Shown: in pieces, positions 49,975 through 59,194 of the stretch | Layout of the letters: each line of letters starts with the position of its first letter | Numbering within the stretch: the stretch's first letter is position 1 | Source of the DNA: DASUBN01 sp036000105 | Lineage (GTDB): Bacteria; Pseudomonadota; Gammaproteobacteria; Natronospirales; REEB76 | DNA length: 64,000 nucleotides | Direction of reading: 5' to 3' | NCBI GenBank assembly: GCA_036000105.1 | Contig: DASYGE010000002.1 | Coordinates: 186,001-250,000 of the forward strand | Notes under the pieces: generated by a model | Seen by the model: only the letters and a program-made list of their open reading frames with translations | What the model was told of the DNA's origin: nothing | Databases searched by the model: none | Made by a program: the position numbers and the translations under genes

Positions 49975-50210
49975 CCAAAACCGTCGCGAGCGCAGGCAGG
50001 ACGAGGCGCGCGAGGCGAGCAACCCGGAGCGTACTCTTCGGTACGTGAGGGTTCGCCGCATGTGGCGAACGGGCGGACTATAGTCCGCCCCGGCCCACTC
50101 GCCAAGCGAGTGGGCGAGCCTCGCGCTCGCCGCTCTCGCACATCCCTGTGCTCCGCGGCATGTAGGCATCCTGCCTCGAACAAAGTCATGCCAAGCGCAG
50201 TAGGTTTTGG
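49975..50210. repeat. Palindromic intergenic element, copy 2
   Basis: Outer inverted repeats CCAAAACC (49975-49982) and GGTTTTGG (50203-50210) enclose GGAGCGTACTCTTCGGTACG and several smaller GC hairpins (for example CCACTCGCCAAGCGAGTGG). It belongs to the same family as 5108-5205 and 51903-52027. Confidence 0.7.
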
Positions 50211-50213
50211 CTG

Positions 50214-50969
50214 ATGAGTTCTTTATCTCGCATCTCTGTTGTACTGATGGTGCGTGACGCCGAGGCGTCGCTCGCCGCCACGCTCGATGGGCTCAAGGGT
50301 TTCGCTGAAGTGGTCATCTACGACAACGGCTCCCGGGACCGGACCCTCGAGATCGCCGGCCGCTATCCCAACGTGCGCATCTACAAGGGTGAGTTCACAG
50401 GCTTCGGCACCACCCGCAACCGGGCCGCAGCTCTCGCCAGGCATGACTGGATATTCTCCATAGACGCAGACGAAGTGCCGGACGCCAAGCTGCTGGCGGC
50501 TTTGGATGGGCTCGATCTGGATGAGCCGGGCAAGGCCTACGACGTGGAGCGGCAGAATTGGTTGCTGGGCAAGCGGGTACGCTACGCCGGCTGGGGTAGC
50601 CAGTGGCTGACGAGGCTATATCACCGAGGCCAGCATCGCTTCACGGAAGCGGTGGTGCACGAGAAGGTGGAATTGAAGTCCGGCGAAGTGCCAAGGCAAC
50701 TCGTCGGTACCCTGAAGCACACCGCCATGCGCGACGCCGGGGATTTCCTGGTGAAGATGCACCGCTACACTATGTTGAAGGCCGGCGAATCGGACCGCAC
50801 CTATCCCCCAGTGATCATCCTGCTCAAGACCTTCTGGGCCTTCATCCGCAGCTACATCCTGCGCCTGGGGCTGCTGGATGGCTGGCGGGGGCTGCTTATA
50901 TCGGTCTCCGAAGCGAACGGCGTATTCTATAAATACATAGTGATCTACTCCAAGAGAGCGAAACCATGA
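50214..50969 (+). CDS. Family 2 glycosyltransferase, WaaE/LPS core type
   Basis: 251 residues: ISVVLMVRDAEASLAATLDGL, VVIYDNGSRDRTLEIA, GFGTTRNRAAALARHDWIFSIDADEVPD (DxD) and GWGSQWLTRLYHRG..FTEAVVHEKVE. This is the layout of LPS-core glucosyltransferases of the WaaE/KdtX type. It overlaps hldD by four bases (ATGA), so the two are cotranscribed. Confidence 0.85.
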   Translation: MSSLSRISVVLMVRDAEASLAATLDGLKGFAEVVIYDNGSRDRTLEIAGRYPNVRIYKGEFTGFGTTRNRAAALARHDWIFSIDADEVPDAKLLAALDGLDLDEPGKAYDVERQNWLLGKRVRYAGWGSQWLTRLYHRGQHRFTEAVVHEKVELKSGEVPRQLVGTLKHTAMRDAGDFLVKMHRYTMLKAGESDRTYPPVIILLKTFWAFIRSYILRLGLLDGWRGLLISVSEANGVFYKYIVIYSKRAKP

Positions 50970-51913
50970 TCATCGTCACCGGCGGCGCCGGCTTCGTAGG
51001 CAGCAACCTGGTGCTGGCGCTGAACCAGCACGGCCATAGCGACATCATCGTGGTGGATGACCTGAAGGACGGCACCAAGTTCGCCAACATGGTGGAGGCG
51101 GAGATCGCCGACTACCGGGACAAGGACTCTTTCCTGCAGCAGCTGCTCTCGAACCACAGCTTCGGCCCGGTGGAAGCGGTGTTCCACAACGGTGCCTGCT
51201 CGGACACTACCGAGTGGAACGGCCAGTTCATGATGGCCTCGAACTACGACTACTCCAAGGCGCTGCTGGATTACTGTCAGACCCGCAACATCCCCTTCAT
51301 CTATGCCTCCTCGGCCGCGGTCTATGGCGGGAGCAAGGTGTTCAAGGAAGAGCGCCAGCATGAGGCGCCCCTCAACATGTATGGCTATTCCAAGTTCCTG
51401 TTCGACCAGCACGTGCGCCGTCGTATCAAGACGGGCTTGAAGAGCCAGGTGGTGGGCTTCCGTTACTTCAACGTGTACGGCCCCCGTGAGCAGCACAAGG
51501 GCAAGATGGCGAGCACCGCCTTCCACTTTAACAGCCAGATCCTCGCGGACGACAAATGCCGCTTATTCAAGGGCAGCGACGGTTACCAAGACGGCGAGCA
51601 GCGCCGGGACTTCATCCATGTGGACGACGTCTGCGCCGTGAACCTCTGGTTCTGGCAGCACCCGAAGGTCTCTGGGATCTACAACCTGGGCACCGGAAAG
51701 AGCCAGCCTTTCAACGACGTAGCGAAAGCGGTCATCAAGCATCACGGCAGGGGCAAGATCGAATACATCCCCTTCCCGGACGACCTCAAGGGCCACTATC
51801 AGAGCTTCACCGAAGCGGACATGAGCAACCTCAGGGCCGCGGGCTGCGACCATAAGTTCATGACGGTAGAACAAGGCGTCGAAAAGTACATGGCCTGGCT
51901 TAACAAAAATTGA
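50966..51913 (+). CDS. hldD: ADP-L-glycero-D-manno-heptose-6-epimerase
   Basis: 315 residues. Rossmann start MIIVTGGAGFVGSNLVLALN, VFHNGACSDTTEWNG, catalytic YGYSKFLFDQHV (Tyr/Lys) and RYFNVYGPREQHKG..MAS match HldD. It converts ADP-D-glycero- to ADP-L-glycero-D-manno-heptose for LPS inner core. The stop codon falls within a palindromic element before waaF. Confidence 0.93.
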   Translation: MIIVTGGAGFVGSNLVLALNQHGHSDIIVVDDLKDGTKFANMVEAEIADYRDKDSFLQQLLSNHSFGPVEAVFHNGACSDTTEWNGQFMMASNYDYSKALLDYCQTRNIPFIYASSAAVYGGSKVFKEERQHEAPLNMYGYSKFLFDQHVRRRIKTGLKSQVVGFRYFNVYGPREQHKGKMASTAFHFNSQILADDKCRLFKGSDGYQDGEQRRDFIHVDDVCAVNLWFWQHPKVSGIYNLGTGKSQPFNDVAKAVIKHHGRGKIEYIPFPDDLKGHYQSFTEADMSNLRAAGCDHKFMTVEQGVEKYMAWLNKN

Positions 51914-52027
51914 TCTTTTGCCCTCTGGCTGCGTTAAAAATGCCCTCGCAGTCCTCACGTACTAAAGAGTACGCTCCGGGTGCTCGGGCATTTTGCCTTG
52001 CCATAGGCCAAAATCTCTAATTTTTGT
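51903..52027. repeat. Palindromic intergenic element, copy 3
   Basis: Outer arms ACAAAAATT (51903-51911) and AATTTTTGT (52019-52027); central hairpin CGTACT-AAAG-AGTACG flanked by the core shared, in reverse, with 5108-5205. The left arm covers the end of hldD including its stop. Confidence 0.75.
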
Positions 52028-52039
52028 GGGGGCGCGAGT

Positions 52040-53059
52040 TTGACCGACGTCAGGAAAAAAGAGCGGATATTGGTCGTGGGGCCCGCCTGGGTGGGTGATA
52101 TGGTCATGGCCCAGAGCCTGTTCATCACCCTCAAAGAAAGATTCCCGGACTCCGAGATAGACGTGCTGGCGCCTTCCTGGTCGCGGCCCCTGCTCGCGCG
52201 CATGCCGGAAGTGCACGCGGCGGTGATGTTGCCGGTGGAACACGGTGAGTTTGGCTATGGTGTGCGCAAGCGCCTTGGGCGCGCCCTCAACCGCCGTTAC
52301 ACCCGGGCCGTGGTGCTGCCGCGCTCCTGGAAATCCGCTCTGGTGCCGGCCTTCGCCGGCATCCCGGTGCGTACCGGTTACCGGGGCGAGTGGCGTTACG
52401 GCCTCATCAATGACATGCGCAAGCTGGATAAGAAGCGCTTGCCCCAGACGGTGCAGCGCTATGTGGCTTTGGGGCTGGAGCGGGATGCACCGTTGCCGCC
52501 GACGATCCATAAGCCCTATCTCCGGGTGGATAAGGACAACCAGGCGATGCTGCTGGACATCAACCGGCTGCATCTGGACAAGCCCGTGGTGGCGCTCCTG
52601 CCCGGTGCGGAATATGGTCCCGCCAAGCGCTGGCCTCTGGCGCGCTATGGCGAGCTGGCGAAGCGCTTGACCGCTTCAGGCAAGCAGGTCTGGGTGTTCG
52701 GTTCCGCGAAAGAGCACAACCTCGGCGATGCCATCGTGAAGCAGGCAGGGGAGAGCGCCGTGAACCTCTGCGGCGGCACCAAGCTCGTGGACGTGGTGGA
52801 TCTCCTCGCCTTGACCCGATGCGCCGTGAGCAACGACTCCGGCCTCATGCATATGGCGGCTGCGGTGGGCGTGAAACTCGTGGCCATCTACGGTTCCTCG
52901 AGCCCGGAATACACGCCGCCGCTCACCGATAAAGCAGACGTGGTCTATCTCAAATTGGATTGCAGCCCCTGCTTCGAGCGGGAGTGTCCCTTGAAGCACA
53001 TGAACTGCCTGAACCAGATCGCGGTGGACGATATATATAGGCGTGCGGTAGCGGGCTGA
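52040..53059 (+). CDS. waaF: LPS heptosyltransferase II
   Basis: TTG start at 52040 in the frame; 339 residues. RILVVGPAWVGDMVMAQSLFITLKERFPDSEIDVLAPSW and the GT9 motif ..VVALLPGAEYGPAKRWPLARYGELAKRL, ending SPCFERECPLKHMNCLNQIA. Transfers the second heptose to LPS core. Third gene of the LPS operon; a repeat element separates it from hldD. Confidence 0.92.
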   Translation: MTDVRKKERILVVGPAWVGDMVMAQSLFITLKERFPDSEIDVLAPSWSRPLLARMPEVHAAVMLPVEHGEFGYGVRKRLGRALNRRYTRAVVLPRSWKSALVPAFAGIPVRTGYRGEWRYGLINDMRKLDKKRLPQTVQRYVALGLERDAPLPPTIHKPYLRVDKDNQAMLLDINRLHLDKPVVALLPGAEYGPAKRWPLARYGELAKRLTASGKQVWVFGSAKEHNLGDAIVKQAGESAVNLCGGTKLVDVVDLLALTRCAVSNDSGLMHMAAAVGVKLVAIYGSSSPEYTPPLTDKADVVYLKLDCSPCFERECPLKHMNCLNQIAVDDIYRRAVAG

Positions 53060-53101
53060 GCGTTCTCAATCTCCTCGACGGCAGTCTCATGGCGTATAGT
53101 G

Positions 53102-53125
53102 TTTATGTCGTATTTCGTACATAAA
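53102..53125. promoter_or_regulatory. Inverted repeat upstream of outer-membrane protein gene
   Basis: TTTATGT (53102-53108) and ACATAAA (53119-53125) are exact inverted repeats; a -10-like TATAGT lies just upstream. Possible operator of the gene at 53149. Confidence 0.4.
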
Positions 53126-53148
53126 ACTATTTCCAGGGGAGCGTCACC

Positions 53149-53805
53149 ATGAAGAGACTCGCACTGTTGGGGATACTCGCAGCCTGTGCCATGCCCGGCG
53201 CGGCTTTCGCCAGCGACTTCGGGGTGGATGCCCATGTGAGCACCTTGGGGCTAGGCGGCGAGCTCAACTATTCCATCAATTCGTATTTCACCGCGCGGGT
53301 GGATTTCAACCGCTACAACTACAGTTACAGCGGCACCAAGCAGCAGGTGAACTACGATTTCGATCTGCACCTGAAGAGCTACAGCGCGATGCTGGACTGG
53401 CATCCCTTCGCCGGCACCTTCCGCGTGACCGGCGGTTACTTCTCCAACAAGAACGACATCAGCGCGCTCGCCACGCCCCAGGGCAGCTACACCATAAACG
53501 GCAACTCCTATACGGCCGCCCAGGTGGGCGTGCTCTCCGGCGCGATCACCTTCAACCCCACGGTGCCGTATCTCGGCATCGGTTGGAGCACGCTCGGCAC
53601 CTCCTCTACGGGTCTCGGTATCGAGTTCGACATAGGTGCGCTCTTCCAGGGCTCACCCACGGTGAAGCTCAACGCCACGGGCGCGGCCGCCAGCAATGCG
53701 CAGTTCAAGAGCGACCTCGCGGCGGAGCAGGTGAAACTGCAGGGTGACCTGAACAGCTTCAAGACCTATCCGGTGGTGAGTTTCGGTATCGCCTACCGTT
53801 TCTGA
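53149..53805 (+). CDS. Outer-membrane beta-barrel protein
   Basis: 218 residues. Signal peptide to about residue 21; alternating hydrophobic beta-strand patterns (GLGGELNYSINSYFTARVDFNRYNY); C-terminal aromatic Phe preceded by VVSFGIAYRF, the usual barrel-recognition end. Ligand unknown. Placed alone downstream of waaF. Confidence 0.8.
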   Translation: MKRLALLGILAACAMPGAAFASDFGVDAHVSTLGLGGELNYSINSYFTARVDFNRYNYSYSGTKQQVNYDFDLHLKSYSAMLDWHPFAGTFRVTGGYFSNKNDISALATPQGSYTINGNSYTAAQVGVLSGAITFNPTVPYLGIGWSTLGTSSTGLGIEFDIGALFQGSPTVKLNATGAAASNAQFKSDLAAEQVKLQGDLNSFKTYPVVSFGIAYRF

Positions 53806-53891
53806 TCGGGATGCGCCAGTCAGCGGACATGTGAAGTGTGTCCACTGACTTAGGGGCATGCAACACCGCGTGGGGGAGTCGGTCGAGCACG

Positions 53892-55403
53892 ATGCACCTG
53901 CCTAAACCGCCATGCGGGGATGAGATCTACCTCTTCGAGGAGACCGATAAGCCCCGTCTGTTTTCCTGGGCGATCCTGTCCTATGGCACCCTGCTGCTAG
54001 GCATGCTGATGCTGGCACAGGCCCACGCCTATTTCTGGCTCTATTCAGTCATCGGCTGTCTGGCCATCAGCTATTTGCTGATGTCCTATCTCATCGGGCT
54101 GGTGGGCGAGAGCAACATGCCGCTTGCTTTCAAGCCGCTTACCCGCCGGCCCACAGTGGATGTCTACTACACCATATGCGGAGAACCGCTGGAGGTCTGC
54201 GAGAACGCACTCGGCTACATCATGAAGATGCAGCGCGCTTACGGCGATGAAGCGACGGTCTATGTGCTCGACGATTCCCTGGCGACCATGGGTCTCGCCC
54301 TGGTGGAGAAGTTCAAGCCTGAAGGGCGCATAGTCCACCTGCGCCGCCACGATCCCGGCCAGGACAAGAAGGCCGGCAATCTCCGCTATGCCTTCGCCCG
54401 CACCTCCGGCGAATTCATCGCCAACTTCGATGCAGACTTCTGCCCGGTGGAGGACTACCTCGACAAGCTGCTGCCGTTCCTGCTGGAGGACGAGCGTCTG
54501 GCCATCCTGCAGACGCCGCAGTTCTTCACGGTGGAGGACCACGTGAGCTGGGTAGGGCGTGGCTCGGCCAATGTCCAGGAGCTCTTCTACCGCCTGATCC
54601 AGGTCAGCCGCAACAGCTTCAACGCCGCCATCTGCGTCGGTTCCTGTGCTGTGTATCGCCGCCGGGCGCTGGAGCCCTTCGGCGGCAGCGCGCTCGTGCA
54701 CTACAGCGAGGACATGCGCACCGGTTTCAACTGCCTCCGCCTCGGCTGGAGCATCCGTTACATCCCCTACAACCTGGCCAAGGGTCTCTGTCCGGACGAC
54801 CTCAACGGTTTCATCAACCAGCAATACCGCTGGTCCTTGGGCAGCATGTCTCTATGCTTCACCCGCGAGTTCTGGTCCACGCCCCTGAGTTTCATGCAGC
54901 GTTTCTGCTATCTGTCGGGGATGTTCTACTACATCATCACCGGGCTTGCGCTCTTCCTGACGTTCGTGCCCATCACACTCATCCTGATATTCGCCCCGGA
55001 TCTGGCCCACTGGTACAACGTGTTCTTCACCATCCCCTCGCTCATCTATTGCACCTGGATCTATTCGCACTGGAGCAAGACCACCTGGGGGCTGCATACC
55101 CCGCGTTCCATGCAGGTCACGTTCTATTGCCATTTGCTCGCGCTGGTGGACTACCTGCGCGGCCGCTTGGTGCCCTGGGAGGCGACCGGCGCGGTCAAGG
55201 GCAGACGCCTGTATGCCCGATATCGGGCGTTGGTGATATTCCGCACCTGGGTCTATGCCCTCTTCCTGGCGGGGCTTATGTGCTATCGGTTGCCGCAGGT
55301 CGGTTGGGTCAACCTCATCCCCACCGCCCTGCTGCTCATCATCGAGGTCATGCTCAACCAGTCGGTGCAGCAGGGCGGTTTCGCCCCGCCATCCCGATCA
55401 TGA
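53892..55403 (+). CDS. Cellulose-synthase-like family 2 glycosyltransferase
   Basis: Start ATG 53892 is taken over the more upstream GTG 53838. The 503-residue protein has two N-terminal helices, a GT2 domain with VYVLDDS, IANFDADFCPVE (DxD), the TPQFFTVEDHVSW region, and QQYRWSLG (QxxRW), then membrane helices. This is the processive synthase signature. It is not linked to a BcsB gene; polymer unknown. Confidence 0.82.
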   Translation: MHLPKPPCGDEIYLFEETDKPRLFSWAILSYGTLLLGMLMLAQAHAYFWLYSVIGCLAISYLLMSYLIGLVGESNMPLAFKPLTRRPTVDVYYTICGEPLEVCENALGYIMKMQRAYGDEATVYVLDDSLATMGLALVEKFKPEGRIVHLRRHDPGQDKKAGNLRYAFARTSGEFIANFDADFCPVEDYLDKLLPFLLEDERLAILQTPQFFTVEDHVSWVGRGSANVQELFYRLIQVSRNSFNAAICVGSCAVYRRRALEPFGGSALVHYSEDMRTGFNCLRLGWSIRYIPYNLAKGLCPDDLNGFINQQYRWSLGSMSLCFTREFWSTPLSFMQRFCYLSGMFYYIITGLALFLTFVPITLILIFAPDLAHWYNVFFTIPSLIYCTWIYSHWSKTTWGLHTPRSMQVTFYCHLLALVDYLRGRLVPWEATGAVKGRRLYARYRALVIFRTWVYALFLAGLMCYRLPQVGWVNLIPTALLLIIEVMLNQSVQQGGFAPPSRS

Positions 55404-56253
55404 GCCAGCCGGTGCCGCGATAGGAATCCGCCACCACCCACATCCCGAAGGCCAGCGCGTTGGAGATGAAGAAGCCCGTCCACTGGAAGTGGTTCTGGGG
55501 TTTCAGGAAGCCCGGCACCCAGACGAGCAGCGTGAACGCGCTCATCATCTGGGATTCCAGCATCGCCGCGAGCCGCGGAGTGACCCCGAAGAGGATGCCG
55601 AGCCCGGCGGCGACGTGGGCGGCGCCCACGAAGTAAGCCCAGAAGAGATGGTAGGGGATCCACGCCGGTACGAAGTCGGCAGTGGGTCCGGCATAGATGA
55701 TGTGTTCCAGACCGACGAAGATCAGCGCGATGACCAGCAGCGCCCTGGCGATGCGTATCCCGTCCACGCCGGGGGCGAAGCCGAGCTTCGTGCGGTCTGC
55801 GGGGCCCGCATTCAGGGCGTAGAGCGTCCAGGCTCCCGCCAGCACCACCACGATCTCCCCGCAGCCGGCCCACTGGGCTTCGATCAGCGGGTACTGCACG
55901 ATGGGCGGGATCTTCAGCAACACCACCCAGAGCAGCATATAGACGAACAGCACGCGGGCGGCGAGGGTGACCGTGGGTTTCCAGAGCAGCCCGGCACCGC
56001 AGGCCAGCATGAGAGCGGCGCAGAGGTAGGCGAGGGGTACCTGAGCAGGCAGCCATTTTGGGACTTCCTGCCACACCTCGGCGAACTGGCCGGAGACGAG
56101 ACCGAGGACGCCGAGGCCGATGAAGGTCAGGGCGAAGAGGAGTTGCCCCAGGCCAATGCGGGTCTCGCTGCCAGTGGCAGCGATGCCGAGCTTGTCCGAG
56201 AAATACGCGGGCAGCCCGAAGAGAGCGCCAGTGGGTCGAATCGAGTTCGCCAT
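55354..56253 (-). CDS. DoxX-like membrane protein
   Basis: ATG 56253 (after GGAGG) gives 299 residues with eight to nine hydrophobic segments (GLGQLLFALTFIGLGVLGLVSGQF; YLCAALMLACGAGLLW; RALLVIALIFVGLEHIIYAGPTADFVPAWIPYHLFWAYFVGAAHVAAGLGILFG). The second half has the DoxX-like G-x-x-H/E pattern. Function unknown. Its 3' end overlaps the convergent glycosyltransferase gene by 50 bases. Confidence 0.75.
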   Translation of the reverse strand: MANSIRPTGALFGLPAYFSDKLGIAATGSETRIGLGQLLFALTFIGLGVLGLVSGQFAEVWQEVPKWLPAQVPLAYLCAALMLACGAGLLWKPTVTLAARVLFVYMLLWVVLLKIPPIVQYPLIEAQWAGCGEIVVVLAGAWTLYALNAGPADRTKLGFAPGVDGIRIARALLVIALIFVGLEHIIYAGPTADFVPAWIPYHLFWAYFVGAAHVAAGLGILFGVTPRLAAMLESQMMSAFTLLVWVPGFLKPQNHFQWTGFFISNALAFGMWVVADSYRGTGWLMIGMAGRNRPAAPTG

Positions 56254-56742
56254 GGATTCCTCCACCTTTAGGTATGACGCCCCATCCGAAGGGGAGACCA
56301 CTTTAAGAGTGGCCGAGAAGCCGACTAGTTCAAGGGTTTCAGGATTAAATCAGGCCGGATCGGCGCGGGTTACCCCGGTCCACGGCGGGCACTGTCCCTG
56401 TGCCCGCCGTGTCAGCACCTCCAAACACGATCCGAACCTGCCTCGGCCTGAGCGTGGGGAAATCAGGCCGCCGCATCAGTCCGTACCGTGGAAGCTGTAC
56501 GCTTTCCCATCCCTTAATCTGCGCGTGACTCTCGTGATTAATGGTGGCTGCGGGGCACCGGTGGTTCAAGGGATATAGAATTAAATCAGATATGTACGTG
56601 ATCCCGGCATCCCGGTGAGCGCCTGAATTTCCCATGAATACAATCTGAACAGCCACGGGCGTACACTTTTCCCCCAGGAGTGCCGGGTTTGCGCCCACGT
56701 GTGCAGCACGCAGGGCGCAGAATGCAGATCGAGGTGACGCCC
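56254..56742. other. 489-base intergenic stretch with GC hairpin
   Basis: Contains the perfect inverted repeat CACGGCGGGCAC (56381-56392) / GTGCCCGCCGTG (56400-56411) without a U-tract, and the short repeat ATTAAATCAG at two places (56344 and 56580). Both strands have open frames but nothing recognisable. Confidence 0.55.
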
Positions 56743-57432
56743 ATGGCCGCATATAGAAAGACCGTATCTCTCATCACAGGCGCGCTCGCCCTGTCGGTCC
56801 TCGCCGGTTGCGCAAGCAGCATGCCCTCCCATGCCATCCATGCAAAGCCCATGTCCGGAGACGTGTATGCCGCGGATGGCGATGCACCCGCCGACATCTA
56901 CCGCGCCTGGCACCTCTATAAGGAGCTGGACGGGAACGCGAGCGTCGAGGGCGAGTTGAGGCTCGCGGATCTCTCCCAATGGAGATGGGACGTATACCGC
57001 AGCGCCTATTACTGGTACCGGCGGGCTGCGGCGGGAGGTGACGGCGTCGCCGCCGCGAACCTCTGGTATATGTACGAGACCGCCTCCGACAGCGCGAGGG
57101 ACAACCAGGAAGCCATGGGCTATTACGAGATGGCGGTGGCGAGTGACGAAGGCTTACGGCAACTCTTCGCGCTTGAGACCAAGCTCGCCATCGATGGAGA
57201 ACGGCATTACCCTCAAGCGACCGCGGGGCAGGGCACGGCGCTCATCGAATTCGAACGCGCAGACGGCGACAAGGCCACGGACGTAAAGGTCTATCGATCG
57301 AGCGGCAACACGGACCTGGATAACGCGGCCATCGCCGCCGTGCAGAACGCTTCCCTGCCCGCAGTCCCTGCCGCCCTCACCGGGTTGCATCATTTCATCA
57401 TCTCCGTGAAGATCGGCCCGGATATCGGCTGA
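56743..57432 (+). CDS. Lipoprotein with TonB-C-like C-terminus
   Basis: ATG 56743 follows GAGGTG; signal peptide with lipobox VLAGC. A middle region resembles Sel1-type helices (YYWYRRAAAGGDGVAAANLWYMYETA), followed by a C-terminal TonB-like fold (TALIEFERADGDKATDVKVYRSSGNTDLDNAAIAAVQNASLP). The same TonB-C pattern is in the lipoprotein at 3058. Function unknown, perhaps envelope energy transduction or scaffolding. Confidence 0.65.
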   Translation: MAAYRKTVSLITGALALSVLAGCASSMPSHAIHAKPMSGDVYAADGDAPADIYRAWHLYKELDGNASVEGELRLADLSQWRWDVYRSAYYWYRRAAAGGDGVAAANLWYMYETASDSARDNQEAMGYYEMAVASDEGLRQLFALETKLAIDGERHYPQATAGQGTALIEFERADGDKATDVKVYRSSGNTDLDNAAIAAVQNASLPAVPAALTGLHHFIISVKIGPDIG

Positions 57433-57613
57433 GGCAAGCGTCGCCGGTACGACATATCGCGGCGGTTCCACCCTGCCGCACCGCGGACCCTGACATCGGT
57501 CCCCGCAGTTGCACGAATGCGATCCCAGGACCAATATTTTCCCGATGCGGTATCCTGTGATCGCGTAGCCAATCCGCCGGATCAAGCGCCCTACCCTAAA
57601 TATCGTTGTACCG

Positions 57614-58174
57614 ATGACTACATTCGTGCGACTGACCAAAGCCGGTTATTACGCCGACTTCGTCTTCTATCCCATCCTGCTGCTGTTGCTGGCGGGCATC
57701 GCTGTAGATCGTGATACGCTCACACGTCTGTTCGTCTGGGCCGCGTTTTTCGGCATCGGCCTCGCAGCCTGGACCCTGCTCGAGTACTGGCTACATCGCA
57801 TCCTGTTTCACTGGGTGTTCCCTTTCCGCGTGCTGCATGATATGCACCACGCTGCGCCCACTGCGAAGATCGGCACTCCCACCTGGGTGACGGGGAGCGT
57901 GATATGCGGCTGCCTGCTGCTGGGATGGGAGGCGGGATTCAACCTGGCGAGCGGTCTGACGGCGGGATTGGCGGCAGGCTATCTCTGGTATGTCAGCATG
58001 CACCACGCCGCCCATCACTGGCGCTCGCGCCCGGGCACGTATCTGCACACGGCCAAGCTCCGGCACGCATCGCACCATCACGCGCGATATCCCTGTTGCT
58101 TCGGCGTCACTACCGCCTTCTGGGACCGCGTGTTCCGAACAGCGCGCTGGAATCCGCTGCTCAGCTACCGCTAG
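57614..58174 (+). CDS. Sterol desaturase/fatty-acid hydroxylase-family protein
   Basis: 186 residues, with two to three membrane segments (FYPILLLLLAGIAVDRD) and the histidine boxes of di-iron integral membrane hydroxylases: HRILFH, HDMHH, HHAAHH and HHHARY. Short for the family but boxes look complete. Substrate unknown. Its stop is followed by a lipoprotein gene. Confidence 0.82.
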   Translation: MTTFVRLTKAGYYADFVFYPILLLLLAGIAVDRDTLTRLFVWAAFFGIGLAAWTLLEYWLHRILFHWVFPFRVLHDMHHAAPTAKIGTPTWVTGSVICGCLLLGWEAGFNLASGLTAGLAAGYLWYVSMHHAAHHWRSRPGTYLHTAKLRHASHHHARYPCCFGVTTAFWDRVFRTARWNPLLSYR

Positions 58175-58263
58175 GGTTTGCCGCAATTGCGATTTCCGCT
58201 GGCTGCAATCCGGGGGGCTCCGGGCTACACTAAAGGCCTTGGGGTACGAATAAGAAGGGCGCG

Positions 58264-58947
58264 ATGAAAAGCCTCGGATCATTAGCGATCGCTGCCGTAT
58301 TGGCCCTGGTGGCTGGCTGCGCTTCCGCACCCAAACCGGCTCCGCCTCCTAAACCCGCTCCCGTACCGGTCGCGGCACCCGTGGTCGCGCCTAAGCCGGC
58401 TCCCACTCCGCCCAAGAAGCCCAGCGCTCACGCCCGGACGCGGCTGAGCGCGGGGGCTACCACCTCCATCGTCTTCGATCGCAGCGCCTTCGTCCTGCAA
58501 TACCATGGGGACAACAACGGCGTGGGCCTGCGGGAGTATTTCCTGAGTAAAGAGGGCTCCAAGTCCTGGACCCGGCTCGTGGAACTGCTGGTCTATCCCA
58601 CCGCCGGAAAGGGCATCACCCCCGCCGCTTATGCGGTGCGAGTGGCCGAAGGCTACAAGGCGACCTACCCCTACGCGCATTACACCCAGCACGCTAACAA
58701 GGCCGACGGCACCGCGACGCTCGATTTCACCGCTTGGGACGACGCCTCTCTCAAGGCGCACTACCTCGAATACAACGTCTTCAAGTTCTTCCCCGCCCAG
58801 AAGGGCGGGAACCTGGTGGGCTTCCATTTCGTGGAAAAGATCTATACAGACCCGAAAGCCACCACCGAACAGAACTCCGCGGATATCGCTGCCATCAAGC
58901 AGAAAGTCTTGCTGGAACTGGCGAAAGTACCTTTGTATCGGGAATAG
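58264..58947 (+). CDS. Lipoprotein with Pro-rich linker
   Basis: 227 residues; signal peptide with lipobox (VAGC), then a Pro/Ala/Lys-rich linker (SAPKPAPPPKPAPVPVAAP) and a globular C-terminal part (AYAVRVAEGYKATYPYAHYTQ, FFPAQKGGNLVGFHFVEKIY). No family recognised. Preceded by ATG-proximal GGGCGC; RBS weak. Confidence 0.6.
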   Translation: MKSLGSLAIAAVLALVAGCASAPKPAPPPKPAPVPVAAPVVAPKPAPTPPKKPSAHARTRLSAGATTSIVFDRSAFVLQYHGDNNGVGLREYFLSKEGSKSWTRLVELLVYPTAGKGITPAAYAVRVAEGYKATYPYAHYTQHANKADGTATLDFTAWDDASLKAHYLEYNVFKFFPAQKGGNLVGFHFVEKIYTDPKATTEQNSADIAAIKQKVLLELAKVPLYRE

Positions 58948-59194
58948 ATTCCCATGGCTGCGGCCCTGGGATTTCGCGCGTAGACTCTGGTCGGGGGTTA
59001 AGGAATATTCCGCACGCGCAAGGCGTGATGGAGTTGTGAAGCAGGCTTCTAATAGGGACTTAAACGCGAAATTAACAGGGATCTGTCTTCTTTATATCAA
59101 TCAGATTTCAATCATTTGTCAGAATAGTCCTTGGGACGTATTTCATTATTAGTTCGTTCGCGTAATGCAGTAGCAATTTAATGGAGACATGGAC
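58948..59194. other. AT-rich intergenic stretch
   Basis: 247 bases, AT-richer than the surroundings, with no supported gene. It marks the left edge of the low-GC pocket holding the frameshifted gene. Confidence 0.5.
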
